From the NCBI GenBank assembly GCA_030037185.1, contig JASHRR010001013.1, positions 1 to 8,283 of the forward strand: DNA of 8,283 nt. Direction: 5' to 3'. The notes under the pieces were generated by a model. The model ran no database searches and had not been told where the DNA came from. It saw only the letters and a program-made list of their open reading frames with translations. Shown in pieces: positions 1 to 6,674 of this stretch. Both the position numbers and the translations under genes were made by a program. How positions within the stretch are numbered: position 1 is the first letter of the stretch; every line of letters starts with the position of its first letter. The DNA comes from Xanthobacteraceae bacterium (GTDB lineage Bacteria > Pseudomonadota > Alphaproteobacteria > Rhizobiales > Xanthobacteraceae).

Positions 1-1298
1 CCGTTGGCGGCAAAGAAAAACCGGTCATAGAAATTGGTTTGCAGCTCCAGATAGCCGGCTTTGTTGGCATTTGAGGCCGCGCAGCCTGCGCCAGGGATCG
101 AGCATGGGGTGCCTCCACTGGGATTGACTTGCGTCAAATCGAAATGCTCGTCTTCAAGACCCATCACCAGCACTTCCTTCGGCAGGAAGGTCCACACGCC
201 GCGCCAGTCGAGCTTTTCGCGTTCGCCAGTAAAGGTGCTGGGCCCAAATCCGGGCGGTATCCCGTTATCTCCGGTCTGCGGTGATATATCTGAAGTCGAT
301 GTATAAGAGTAGGCGGCGCCGAAATAGTTTCTGAAGGTCCCGAGGGGTCCGTCGTACATCTTCCACACGGCTTCTGCGCGTGAAAACGACTCAGACAAGT
401 TCTGAGTGCTGGTGGTAAAATCCGGTGCCAAGGACAAATTATCGTCTCCGGTACCGTTGAAGTTAAGCTTCGATTGCGTGTAACGGGTGGTGGCGTTAAT
501 GCTGAAATCTTCGTTGAAATCATAACCTACTTTGGCGGAGTACGTCTTGTTGTCATAGAATTGGTTTTTGCGCTGTTCTCCCGGAAGCAATATGTCGAGC
601 GGTATTGCCGGAGTTGATGCCGATTGGTAGTGGTTTATGGTGAAATAGTAGTTGAAATTATCCTGCGATCCGCCGAGGCTCAATTTCTGATTGAAAGTGC
701 CGTACGATCCGCCCTCGACCTCGAAGGTCGCCTTTGGCGGTCCTTGACCCGATTTTGTGGTAATCGAAATCACGCCGCCCATAGCGTCGCCGCCGTAGAA
801 GCCGCTTTGCGGTCCGCGCAATACCTCGATACGCTGAATGTCGCCGGTCAGCAACTGACCGAAGTCGTATTCCTGATTTAGGCTGCTCGGATCGGTTACA
901 TCAATGCCATCGATCAGCACCTTTGCCATTTCCGGGTTAGCGCCTCGAATATACACTTCGGTAAGACTCCCCGGGCCGCCGGTCTGAGTGACATTAATCC
1001 CAGGTACTTCTTGCAGTGCATCCATTGCGGTGCGCCGCTGGTCGCGCTCCAAGTCCTCGGCGGTAATGACCGTGACCGAGCTGGAGACTTGATTCTGGGG
1101 TGTCGCTATGCCGGTTGGACTGACCACCTCTATTGTACCGAGTTGCACCGACGATGATTCGGCCGCAGTGGCGTTGGGTGGCTGTTGTGCGTTCGCCGTG
1201 CCGCAACTCATCGCGAATAATGCAGGCAACGCAGTAAAGGTTAGCCATGCGGTTCGTGGCATTGACTTCGGCAACGAACTGGTCTTTGCGCTGAGCAT
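1..1298 (-). CDS. btuB: TonB-dependent outer-membrane receptor, BtuB-like (3' end outside window)
   Basis: Outer-membrane beta-barrel receptor that would take up corrinoids using energy from TonB. The minus-strand frame is open from the ATG at 1298 to the window edge, giving 432 codons without the C-terminal barrel. Residues 13-37 look like a signal peptide (MPRTAW, a hydrophobic core, cleavage at ANA/QQ). A TonB-box-like TIEVVSP lies at 55-61. The plug domain at about 68-182 shows VTVITAEDLER, ALQEVPGINV, VYIRGAN, VLIDGIDV, IEVLRGPQSGFYGGDAMGGVI and ITTKSG. Barrel strands follow, with the usual alternating aromatic residues. A second in-frame ATG at 1262 would still carry the whole signal peptide. 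The assignment to TonB-dependent receptors is firm. B12 as substrate rests on the BtuB-like plug and on the neighbouring corrinoid genes. It is transcribed away from pduO. A run of ten G abuts the first start codon. Confidence 0.9.
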   Translation of the reverse strand, partial: MLSAKTSSLPKSMPRTAWLTFTALPALFAMSCGTANAQQPPNATAAESSSVQLGTIEVVSPTGIATPQNQVSSSVTVITAEDLERDQRRTAMDALQEVPGINVTQTGGPGSLTEVYIRGANPEMAKVLIDGIDVTDPSSLNQEYDFGQLLTGDIQRIEVLRGPQSGFYGGDAMGGVISITTKSGQGPPKATFEVEGGSYGTFNQKLSLGGSQDNFNYYFTINHYQSASTPAIPLDILLPGEQRKNQFYDNKTYSAKVGYDFNEDFSINATTRYTQSKLNFNGTGDDNLSLAPDFTTSTQNLSESFSRAEAVWKMYDGPLGTFRNYFGAAYSYTSTSDISPQTGDNGIPPGFGPSTFTGEREKLDWRGVWTFLPKEVLVMGLEDEHFDLTQVNPSGGTPCSIPGAGCAASNANKAGYLELQTNFYDRFFFAAN

Positions 1299-1299
1299 G

Positions 1300-1309
1300 C
1301 CCCCCCCCC
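1300..1309 (-). repeat. G10 homopolymer just upstream of the btuB start
   Basis: Ten consecutive C on the plus strand read as ten G on the btuB coding strand and end one base before the ATG at 1298. The tract occupies the place where a ribosome binding site would sit. A change in its length would alter spacing or ribosome access without changing the protein. It could equally be a fixed sequence or a length error in the assembly. Confidence 0.6.
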
Positions 1310-1379
1310 AATCTGCACGCAACTCTCAGTTTACGGCCTTGGGAAGCCATAACCGTCAGGTGCTCGTGCGCCCGCCGTT

Positions 1380-1395
1380 CGGCAAATTTTTGCCG
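1380..1395. promoter_or_regulatory. 16-bp palindrome in the btuB leader
   Basis: CGGCAAATTTTTGCCG has perfect 7-base arms around two central T. It lies about 80 bases upstream of the btuB start and downstream of the predicted promoter. It could be an operator or a small RNA hairpin in the leader. No regulator can be named from the sequence. Confidence 0.35.
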
Positions 1396-1415
1396 TTCGA
1401 TCCTTCTTCTGACAG

Positions 1416-1443
1416 AGTAAAAAAATGCGAAGGCTGCTGTCAA
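1416..1443 (-). promoter_or_regulatory. Predicted sigma70-type promoter for btuB
   Basis: On the minus strand there is a perfect TTGACA (1443-1438), a 16-base spacer, then TTTACT (1421-1416), which matches four of six positions of the -10 consensus. This would give a leader of roughly 110 bases before the start at 1298. The leader holds the 1380-1395 palindrome and the G tract. I could not find a cobalamin-riboswitch B12 box in it. Confidence 0.4.
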
Positions 1444-1870
1444 ATATTATGCTACCTTATAACCAAGGTTTGTATAAAAAACATGATGTGTTGCTCAAAC
1501 CCCACAATATAGCATCGATATTGGTCGATTGTTGTGCTGAGATAATATAGCTGACTATAATTATATACTATAGGTGACTATTATAAAAAATAGGTGGACA
1601 GAGTGGTCCGCGCGAGTTGTGGTGTCGCCTATGTATAGGTGGGGACAGTATCTACTGTTATTTTTCAAGCAGTCGCCAACCCCCCCGGCGACTGGTCGAT
1701 GGGCCACAAACGCCGCGACCTCGCAAACGTCATCTCAGCGGGATGGAGGTGCCGGTCGATGAGCAGGGCAAGATTCGGCGAAAGTAGATGTTGGTGCGTG
1801 CAGGCCACGGAGCCAAGGGTAAACGTTCCGCAACTTCCGCGGGTGTGATTAACCACCTCACGGGTTTAGG
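1444..1870. other. Intergenic stretch, AT-rich then degenerate, no gene recognised
   Basis: From about 1440 to 1600 the DNA is far richer in A and T than the rest of the window. TAGGTG occurs three times, at 1571, 1591 and 1636; the last two continue as TAGGTGGACAG and TAGGTGGGGACAG. A perfect 8-base stem (CAGTCGCC/GGCGACTG, 1670-1694) encloses a C-rich loop but has no following T run. Short open frames at about 1699-1788 read MGHKRRDLANVISAG and, one frame over, MEVPVDEQGKIRRK. They could be one broken frame, but I recognise no family. The repeats could be the worn end of an insertion sequence; this is a guess. Confidence 0.4.
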
Positions 1871-2497
1871 TTGACGCGTTTGGGCGTCCGCCAATATGAT
1901 GGGCATGACTTCGTTAGCGGGGCCAGTAGCCGTTTTTGGTTTTCTAATCTTCCTGCCTCAACGGCGCGGGGCAAACATATCGACGATCTCGGAGGTCTCC
2001 TTGGCCAAATCTACACGCGCAAGGGCGACAGCGGTGAAACCAGGCTTTTCACCGGCGAGCGGGTCTCCAAAGACGAAGCGCGGCTGGAGGCTCTTGGGTG
2101 CATCGACGAACTGGTCGCATTCCTTGGGCTGGCAAGATCAGAACTAGAGGATTCCGATATTGGTTCGCGGCTGACTGCGATTGAAAGCGAACTCTATCTT
2201 ATTCTGAGTGACATAGCGTCGGCGGCAAAGGACAAGCCAGCGGCTACGAAACTCCCCGACGACGGTATAGACATAATCGAATCCCTGATCGACGCATATG
2301 ACACCAAACTGCCGCCGCTGTGCGACTTTATCATGCCCGGCGAGAGCCGTGCTTCTAGTCTCCTTCATGTCGCCAGGACAGTTTGCCGGCGTGCCGAGCG
2401 CCGTGTGGTCGTGATCGCGAAGAATTTCCCAGTGAACCCTCGTATTCCGGAGTATTTGAATCGTCTCTCTGATCTCTTCTTCGTGATGGCCAGCTAG
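1871..2497 (+). CDS. pduO: PduO-type cob(I)yrinic acid a,c-diamide / cob(I)alamin adenosyltransferase, doubtful N-terminus
   Basis: Transfers the 5'-deoxyadenosyl group of ATP to Co(I) of a corrinoid to make the coenzyme form; a cytosolic enzyme. Family motifs begin at residue 47: IYTRKGDSGETRLFTGERVS, then EARLEALGCIDEL, FIMPGESRASSLLH, ARTVCRRAER (nucleotide and corrinoid contact region) and the C-terminal YLNRLSDLFF. The recognisable domain is about 162 residues and reaches its normal end. The only in-frame starts ahead of it are TTG at 1871 and 1880. Both lack a proper ribosome binding site and add about 46 residues not seen in this family. A strong GGAGGT followed by TTG at 2001 is one base out of frame. 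The real protein may start there if a single A is missing at 2007-2009. The gene converges with cbiB. It is unrelated to the CobA/CobO-type adenosyltransferases. Confidence 0.85.
   Translation: MTRLGVRQYDGHDFVSGASSRFWFSNLPASTARGKHIDDLGGLLGQIYTRKGDSGETRLFTGERVSKDEARLEALGCIDELVAFLGLARSELEDSDIGSRLTAIESELYLILSDIASAAKDKPAATKLPDDGIDIIESLIDAYDTKLPPLCDFIMPGESRASSLLHVARTVCRRAERRVVVIAKNFPVNPRIPEYLNRLSDLFFVMAS
1991..2003 (+). promoter_or_regulatory. Ribosome binding site and TTG start out of frame with pduO
   Basis: GGAGGT (1991-1996), five bases after GGAGG, then TTG at 2001. One extra A in the AAA at 2007-2009 would make this start read M-A-K-I-Y-T-R-K, the usual N-terminus of PduO-type enzymes. As written, it reads M-A-K-S-T-R-A-R in the wrong frame. 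Confidence 0.55.
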
Positions 2498-2538
2498 TCG
2501 ATCACAAGTCGGGCCGACCGGATCATACATTCAAGGCA

Positions 2539-2571
2539 GCGCTTTAGCGCGGTCTTGCAGTGGCGGTCTTG
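2539..2571. repeat. Small palindrome and 9-bp direct repeat between convergent genes
   Basis: GCGCTTTAGCGC (2539-2550) is a perfect palindrome, and GCGGTCTTG occurs at 2549 and 2563. They sit in the 95-base gap between the stops of pduO and cbiB, where a bidirectional terminator would be expected. The stem is short and no strong T run follows on either strand, so terminator function is uncertain. Confidence 0.25.
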
Positions 2572-2592
2572 TCTTTTGGCCGAATCGCCATG

Positions 2593-3567
2593 TCAGGACA
2601 AAAGGATGCCCTCAACCAGCAATGCCGCCGCGAGACCGGCCCCTAATGTGAGGACTAGGGCGCGCATGAGGTCATCCCTTGTTTCCGCGGGTGCGTCTTG
2701 AGGGTCACCTAGCCAGATATCCGTAACAAGGTCTCCGTGATACCAAAGAGGCCCTACCAGGCGGCGCTGAATTGCGCCGGCCATCGCGGCCTCGCTCCAA
2801 CCAGAATTGGGGCTTGGCAAAGCAGCATGCTGGGTGAGGGCGACAGTCCATGCTTTTCGTGACGAACACGCCGGCACTGCAGCCGCTAGTGCAGCGATTA
2901 ACCCGCCGACAAGGCGCGCGGGGAGGTAGTTCATTGCATCGTCAAGCCGCGCGCCACACCAGCCGAAACGAAGGTACTCCGCGGTCTTGAATCCGACCAT
3001 CGAGTCCATCGTGCTGACAACCTTGAAGAGGACGAGACCGGGGAGCCCCGCGAGGCCATACCAAAATAACGCACTGACAAACCCGTCCGTCAGGTTCTCG
3101 CTCATGCTTTCTATCGCGGCGCGACGACAAGCGGCCGAATCCATGCGCTCCGTGTCCCGCCCGACCAACATCGCTGCAGCTTGGCGCGCCGCGCCGAGAT
3201 CTTTGCGCGTTAGCGCGCCCTCAACCCGCCAGACGTGCCGGAGAAGATCCCCAAGTGCCAATAGGCTGTAGAGGATGAACGTGTGCATGATCCAGGCGAG
3301 CGAATTGGAGGCCACGAGTGACAACTGCAACATAAAGGCGACGACTGCAACGGAGAGGACCGCGAGGGTCACAAACAGCACGCCTCCGCCGCCATATCCT
3401 TCGGCACCGATTGCGCGCAGCCACTTCTCGATATTGACCAGCGCATCCCCAATCAGGCGAATAGGATGTAGGCGATAAGGCGGATCTCCTAGAGCAAGAT
3501 CGGCCAAGACGGCAATTGCCAGCGCAACGGGTTGCGGGGCAAGCAGCGACGTCAACTCCGACGCCAT
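2593..3567 (-). CDS. cbiB: Adenosylcobinamide-phosphate synthase (CbiB, called CobD in aerobic-pathway naming)
   Basis: Inner-membrane enzyme that condenses adenosylcobyric acid with aminopropanol (or its phosphate) to build the arm carrying the nucleotide loop. The protein is 324 residues, normal for the family. Conserved segments are LADLALGDPPYRLHPIRLIG (21-40), ESMSENLTDGFVSALFWYGL (153-172), STMDSMVGFKTAEYLRFGW (185-203), DDAMNYLPARL (209-219) and PSPNSGWSEAAMAGAI (251-266). Hydrophobic membrane segments are seen near 10-27, 62-105, 163-183, 217-235 and 303-323. I chose the ATG at 3567 because GGAG (3577-3574) lies six bases ahead of it; an upstream TTG at 3579 would add four residues. 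The start lies inside the end of cbiZ, a 16-base overlap that suggests coupled translation. Confidence 0.95.
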   Translation of the reverse strand: MASELTSLLAPQPVALAIAVLADLALGDPPYRLHPIRLIGDALVNIEKWLRAIGAEGYGGGGVLFVTLAVLSVAVVAFMLQLSLVASNSLAWIMHTFILYSLLALGDLLRHVWRVEGALTRKDLGAARQAAAMLVGRDTERMDSAACRRAAIESMSENLTDGFVSALFWYGLAGLPGLVLFKVVSTMDSMVGFKTAEYLRFGWCGARLDDAMNYLPARLVGGLIAALAAAVPACSSRKAWTVALTQHAALPSPNSGWSEAAMAGAIQRRLVGPLWYHGDLVTDIWLGDPQDAPAETRDDLMRALVLTLGAGLAAALLVEGILLS

Positions 3568-4676
3568 TTCTCGCTCCAACCGAGCGCAATGGCTGCGGTC
3601 ACCAATTGCCGAGGCTCATTTGGCGTCGCGTGCAGGCGGTAACGAAACTCAGGCCACTTGTCAGGCTTCGCAGCCAAGTTTGCCGCTAAGGTGGCGGCCT
3701 GTTGCGCGATCGCGTCGCGAATACACGATTGCGGCAGCATGCCATGCCTCGCGCGATCGAGTGTCGTGGCGAGGGCGTAGGCCGCAGCTCCCACCTGGGG
3801 TTCGAAAAAGATTGATTTGGAATTCTTCTTGAAGAGCTCGAAATCCCGGCCAGTGAGCAAGTCCGCCAATCCACTGAGGATCGTTTCTTCATTCACTCCG
3901 TATCGCCCGAGCGCGTGAAACAGACTACGCGTGTAGCTTGCTTCCAGTCCGTTCTGCCACCGCAAGGCCTCCAGCGTCGCCTCTCGGACCGCCAACCCGA
4001 TAATTTCTCCAAACTTCGTATGGGGGCTCGCAGAACTGAGCGGTCTGCCACCTTCTATGGGCGCTGCCACACAATATTGGTCCGTGCCCGTTCCCGTGGC
4101 GAACTCGGCTGAGTAGCAACTCGGCACCGCAAGCCGCTGCAATGCCGCGCTCTTCGCCTCCGTGGCCACGGCCACCATCCGGGCCAAGGCCGGTATAGTG
4201 ACAGGTGAGGTGACGACGAGAATTAAGTTGATAGTTCCATGCGGCAGTGCACCCAATCCGTCTTCAGTTTCGCACCACGTCGTCGGATCGCCCGCACACG
4301 TTGCGTTCGTCTCAACGCCTGCGGTCACGACGGCCAAGGCCTCGACGTGGGCGTGGGTTCGCCTCACCACTGCTGCATAATTCATGTTGGCGGCTGTTCC
4401 CATCACAGCGGCCTGCCCAGGAGGCACGCCGATCTGGGCACAGACTGCGTCGTGATAAGCTTCCTCTCCCTCAGTCGAAATGACTTCTGAAACGATGTTG
4501 TGACCAGCCCCTTCGCAACTCTGATGATTGACGAGATGGCGTAAGTGGTCGGTCTGGCCGCCGTTTCGAGCCGACGTGCTGATCGTGTGATGCGGCACCA
4601 GAAGGTCGACTGCGATAAACCTTCCATTCCGCCGCACGACGGCATGCCGGGCTTCCGCCAAGATTTCCCAATTCAT
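3552..4676 (-). CDS. cbiZ: Adenosylcobinamide amidohydrolase (CbiZ)
   Basis: Hydrolyses the amide bond between the corrin ring and aminopropanol of adenosylcobinamide, and in some bacteria of pseudocobalamin, to release adenosylcobyric acid for rebuilding. The CbiZ core spans about residues 1-215 of 374: AVDLLVPHH (22-30), VMGTAANMNYAAV (91-103), VVTAGVETNATCAGDP (116-131), LPHGTINLILVV (144-155), VATEAKSAALQ (170-180) and ATGTGTDQ (193-200). Residues about 220-374 form an extra mostly helical C-terminal region, beginning KFGEIIGLAVREATLEAL, for which I can give no separate function. I start at the ATG at 4676, which begins MNWEIL; a TTG at 4703 would add nine residues. Neither has a strong ribosome binding site. 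The gene lies about 108 bases after the DUF1636 gene and overlaps cbiB. Confidence 0.93.
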   Translation of the reverse strand: MNWEILAEARHAVVRRNGRFIAVDLLVPHHTISTSARNGGQTDHLRHLVNHQSCEGAGHNIVSEVISTEGEEAYHDAVCAQIGVPPGQAAVMGTAANMNYAAVVRRTHAHVEALAVVTAGVETNATCAGDPTTWCETEDGLGALPHGTINLILVVTSPVTIPALARMVAVATEAKSAALQRLAVPSCYSAEFATGTGTDQYCVAAPIEGGRPLSSASPHTKFGEIIGLAVREATLEALRWQNGLEASYTRSLFHALGRYGVNEETILSGLADLLTGRDFELFKKNSKSIFFEPQVGAAAYALATTLDRARHGMLPQSCIRDAIAQQAATLAANLAAKPDKWPEFRYRLHATPNEPRQLVTAAIALGWSEKWRRS

Positions 4677-4784
4677 GTTTGAAGTCCCGCCGCGTTGATT
4701 CAACTTTACCGGCGCTAGTCCGGATAATGTGCGTCAGACATACTGATGGGGTAAATAACATAGTGGAGTATAGATTCCTTTTCG

Positions 4785-5303
4785 TCATGCGGGCGGACGG
4801 CCGTCTTTGGGCGACCACAGGACGGACGGAATTCGAGCAACGAGCCGGGTCCGCAGCAATTCCGGGCGGGCTGCCCAGGGCACGAAGCCGTAGTCCGCGT
4901 CTCGATACGCCTTGACAAAAGCCGCTATGGCTAGCGGACCGCTTTGCGGGTCGAGATCACCGAAAACAAATGTGTAGCCGTGTTGCGCCGAGACGGCGAT
5001 TGTGGCGGGGCGCCTGCAGACACCAAGGCACTGGACCGTTCGCACCGCCACATCCGGAGTCTGGTCTTGCAATACCGGAGCAAGGGCGGCGACCATCATT
5101 TCGCCAGCACGCGGCGTCTCATTGGAAGAAGCTCGACAGGTCGCGCAGACGCTGACGATTGTCGAAGGACCAGGTTTGGCAGCGGACTGGTGCTTTGCGC
5201 TCTCGAACACGGACACAGTGCAAATTCCTTGGTGGCTGGACGAAGCACGAAGGTAACGGGCAGCTAAAGAACGGTCAACAACGCGGGTGTCCCGAGTCGC
5301 CAT
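4785..5303 (-). CDS. DUF1636 family cysteine-motif protein
   Basis: An uncharacterised family that often lies in cobalamin gene clusters; its biochemical role is not established. Four cysteines stand as C53-x2-C56 (VSVCATCR) and C92-x3-C96 (VQCLGVCRRP), a pattern that could hold a metal ion or an iron-sulfur cluster. The rest matches the family: YTFVFGDLDP (110-119), then DYGFVPWAARPELLRTRL and ARIP (156-159). The ATG at 5303 gives 172 residues, with about 48 before the cysteine core, which is longer than usual. A GTG at 5216, preceded by AAGGA, would give 143 residues and avoids the part antisense to the importer remnant. It is the first gene of a leftward series with cbiZ and cbiB. The stop lies 108 bases before the cbiZ start. 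Confidence 0.8.
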   Translation of the reverse strand: MATRDTRVVDRSLAARYLRASSSHQGICTVSVFESAKHQSAAKPGPSTIVSVCATCRASSNETPRAGEMMVAALAPVLQDQTPDVAVRTVQCLGVCRRPATIAVSAQHGYTFVFGDLDPQSGPLAIAAFVKAYRDADYGFVPWAARPELLRTRLVARIPSVLWSPKDGRPPA

Positions 5304-5309
5304 TTCCGG

Positions 5310-5817
5310 TTACCCTGACGAGCCTACGCCCCCGCGCAATGGTGTTTAATCCGAACGGACAACCGATCGGCAAAGGGACGCTGACGGACGAAATCATCAC
5401 CCGTGCCGGAATGGAGAATTTGTCCGCCACCCTGGGGATCGACAGGTACAGCCAGATATCATTGGAGACGGTGATCACCAATGCGGTTGACGTTATTGTC
5501 AGCGCCTATCGCGATGGGCTGCCCGCGATGGCGACGGAGGTTCTGCGTCACCCCGTGCCGGCGAAGATATCGGATCGGACCCGGATCGCCGTAGTGCCGA
5601 GCCGGGTGTGGGCGTTGCGCCGGACCGGGAAGCATGATCTGGCGCTGGCGGCGCGCTATTGTGATCGGCTTGTCATGTCGGCGGGCGGCAGCATCCTGGC
5701 CGAGGGAGAGCCAAACGACGTGTTGACGGTGCAACACCTACGGAGTTGACGTTGCTCGCGGCAGAACGGCGACGTTCCTTATCGGCTGCCGTGGTTGCCC
5801 ATTGTTGCGACCGGAAG
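5310..5817 (+). pseudogene. Fused remnant of a B12 ABC importer (btuF 3' half joined to btuD 3' end)
   Basis: One open frame to the stop at 5749 holds two unrelated pieces. First comes the C-terminal half of a BtuF/FecB-type periplasmic binding protein: LRPRAMVFNPNGQPIGKGTL, TDEIITRAGMENLSATLGI and TEVLRHP through RIAVVPSRVW (ending at 5611). About 20 bases later it becomes the end of a BtuD/FecE-type ATPase: HDLALAARYCDRLVMSAGG then ILAEGEPNDVLTVQHLR (5633-5746). The ATPase tail continues in a shifted frame as YGVDVARGR (5739-5765), then back in the first frame as NGDVPYRLPWLPIVATGR (5765-5818). The binding-protein N-terminus, the permease and the Walker motifs are all missing. A deletion between btuF and btuD, followed by frameshifts, explains this. 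The open part may still be translated, but it cannot form a transporter. Confidence 0.8.
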
Positions 5818-5857
5818 ATCGTCGGCCAGCTCCGCGATCGAACGAACGGGGAGCGAG

Positions 5858-6649
5858 TTGGGGCCAACCACTGACAGAATATTGAATGTCGCTCTCCTAC
5901 ATCTCGCGCCCAGGGCCGGCGACCTCGCGTTCAATAAATTGCTCATCGAAGCCGCGATCATGAAGGCAGCTGCCGGCGGGGCGGATTGGGTGATCACACC
6001 GGAGCTTGCGGTTTGCGGCTATACCTTCGCGCCCCTGATCGGCACAGACTGGATTTGTGTTCAACCGGACCCGTGGATGTCGAGAATCAGCAACCTTGCC
6101 GCGCGGCTAGGGATAGTGGTTTTCTTGTCGGTGCCCGAGCGGGACGCCGACAGCAATCTTCTTTACAACGCGACTTTCGTTATCGACCATAGCGGCGCAA
6201 TCTGTGGCAAGCATCGGAAGGTCAATCCACTTCGCGTCGGCTCCGAGGCGTGGTCTACTCCCGGCACCAAAGTGAATCCAATCGTCCTCGGCGACCTCAA
6301 CGTCGGCGTGATGATTTGCGCCGACGCCTATTCGCCTGGCATGGCGAAAAAGCTTCACTCAAATGGCGCTCAGCTCTTAGTTTCGCCCGCCGCGTGGGCG
6401 CCTGGCGAACATGGGCCTAAGGGAGAATGGGAACGGTCGACGTCTGACACCGGTCTGCCATTGTTTGTCTGCAACCGCACGGGCCAAGACGCTATCCTGG
6501 ACTTCTCCTGCGGCGAAAGTGTGCTCGCCCATGGCGGCAGCCGGCTAATCTCGGCTGCATCGAAAATATCGGTTGCCCTGTTGTTTGCGTGGAATTTCGC
6601 CGGTTGTCGGCCGCAAGGCGATTCGTTCCTCAAAATCGGATTAGAATAA
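5858..6649 (+). CDS. Carbon-nitrogen hydrolase, nitrilase superfamily
   Basis: Soluble amidase-like enzyme of the nitrilase fold. The substrate is unknown. The catalytic triad is present: E49 in VITPELAVCGY, K121 in GKHRKVNPLR and C154 in VGVMICADAYSP. E130 in GSEAW sits where the family has its second glutamate. The C-terminal part shows LLVSPAAWAPGEHGPKGEWE, VCNRTGQD and GESVLAHGGSRL, all expected for a whole domain of 263 residues. I start at the TTG at 5858 because GGGGAG (5848-5853) lies four bases ahead. The open frame continues upstream to a TTG at 5795, but those residues are the decayed end of the btuD remnant. The gene follows the importer remnant and lies about 230 bases before the next gene. 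Amide hydrolysis in a corrinoid cluster is suggestive, since corrinoids carry many side-chain amides, but this is inference. Confidence 0.9.
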   Translation: MGPTTDRILNVALLHLAPRAGDLAFNKLLIEAAIMKAAAGGADWVITPELAVCGYTFAPLIGTDWICVQPDPWMSRISNLAARLGIVVFLSVPERDADSNLLYNATFVIDHSGAICGKHRKVNPLRVGSEAWSTPGTKVNPIVLGDLNVGVMICADAYSPGMAKKLHSNGAQLLVSPAAWAPGEHGPKGEWERSTSDTGLPLFVCNRTGQDAILDFSCGESVLAHGGSRLISAASKISVALLFAWNFAGCRPQGDSFLKIGLE

Positions 6650-6674
6650 CGGTAACATGGATATCTTAACGGCA

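Noticed and set aside
164..523. Minus-strand open frame of 119 codons
   Set aside because: It lies in another frame within the btuB barrel region and resembles no family.
1299..1440. Cobalamin riboswitch in the btuB leader
   Set aside because: The leader is about 110 bases and I could find no B12-box-like sequence (AGCCAGGAGACCTGCC type) or other conserved core on the minus strand. None was seen upstream of pduO or the DUF1636 gene either. A covariance-model search would be decisive.
994..1443. Minus-strand open frame of 149 codons overlapping the btuB start
   Set aside because: It is an alternative frame of the btuB coding strand with no recognisable domain. The btuB frame shows signal peptide, TonB box and plug.
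1670..1694. Hairpin CAGTCGCC/GGCGACTG as a rho-independent terminator
   Set aside because: The stem is good, but no T run follows it on either strand.
4471..4818. Minus-strand open frame bridging the DUF1636 stop and the cbiZ start
   Set aside because: An ATG overlaps the DUF1636 stop, which looks operon-like, but most of the frame lies inside cbiZ in another frame and the sequence has no protein-family features.
5159..5310. 5' part of the open frame that contains the importer remnant
   Set aside because: It is antisense to the DUF1636 gene and has no binding-protein similarity. The recognisable btuF sequence begins only near 5310-5323.
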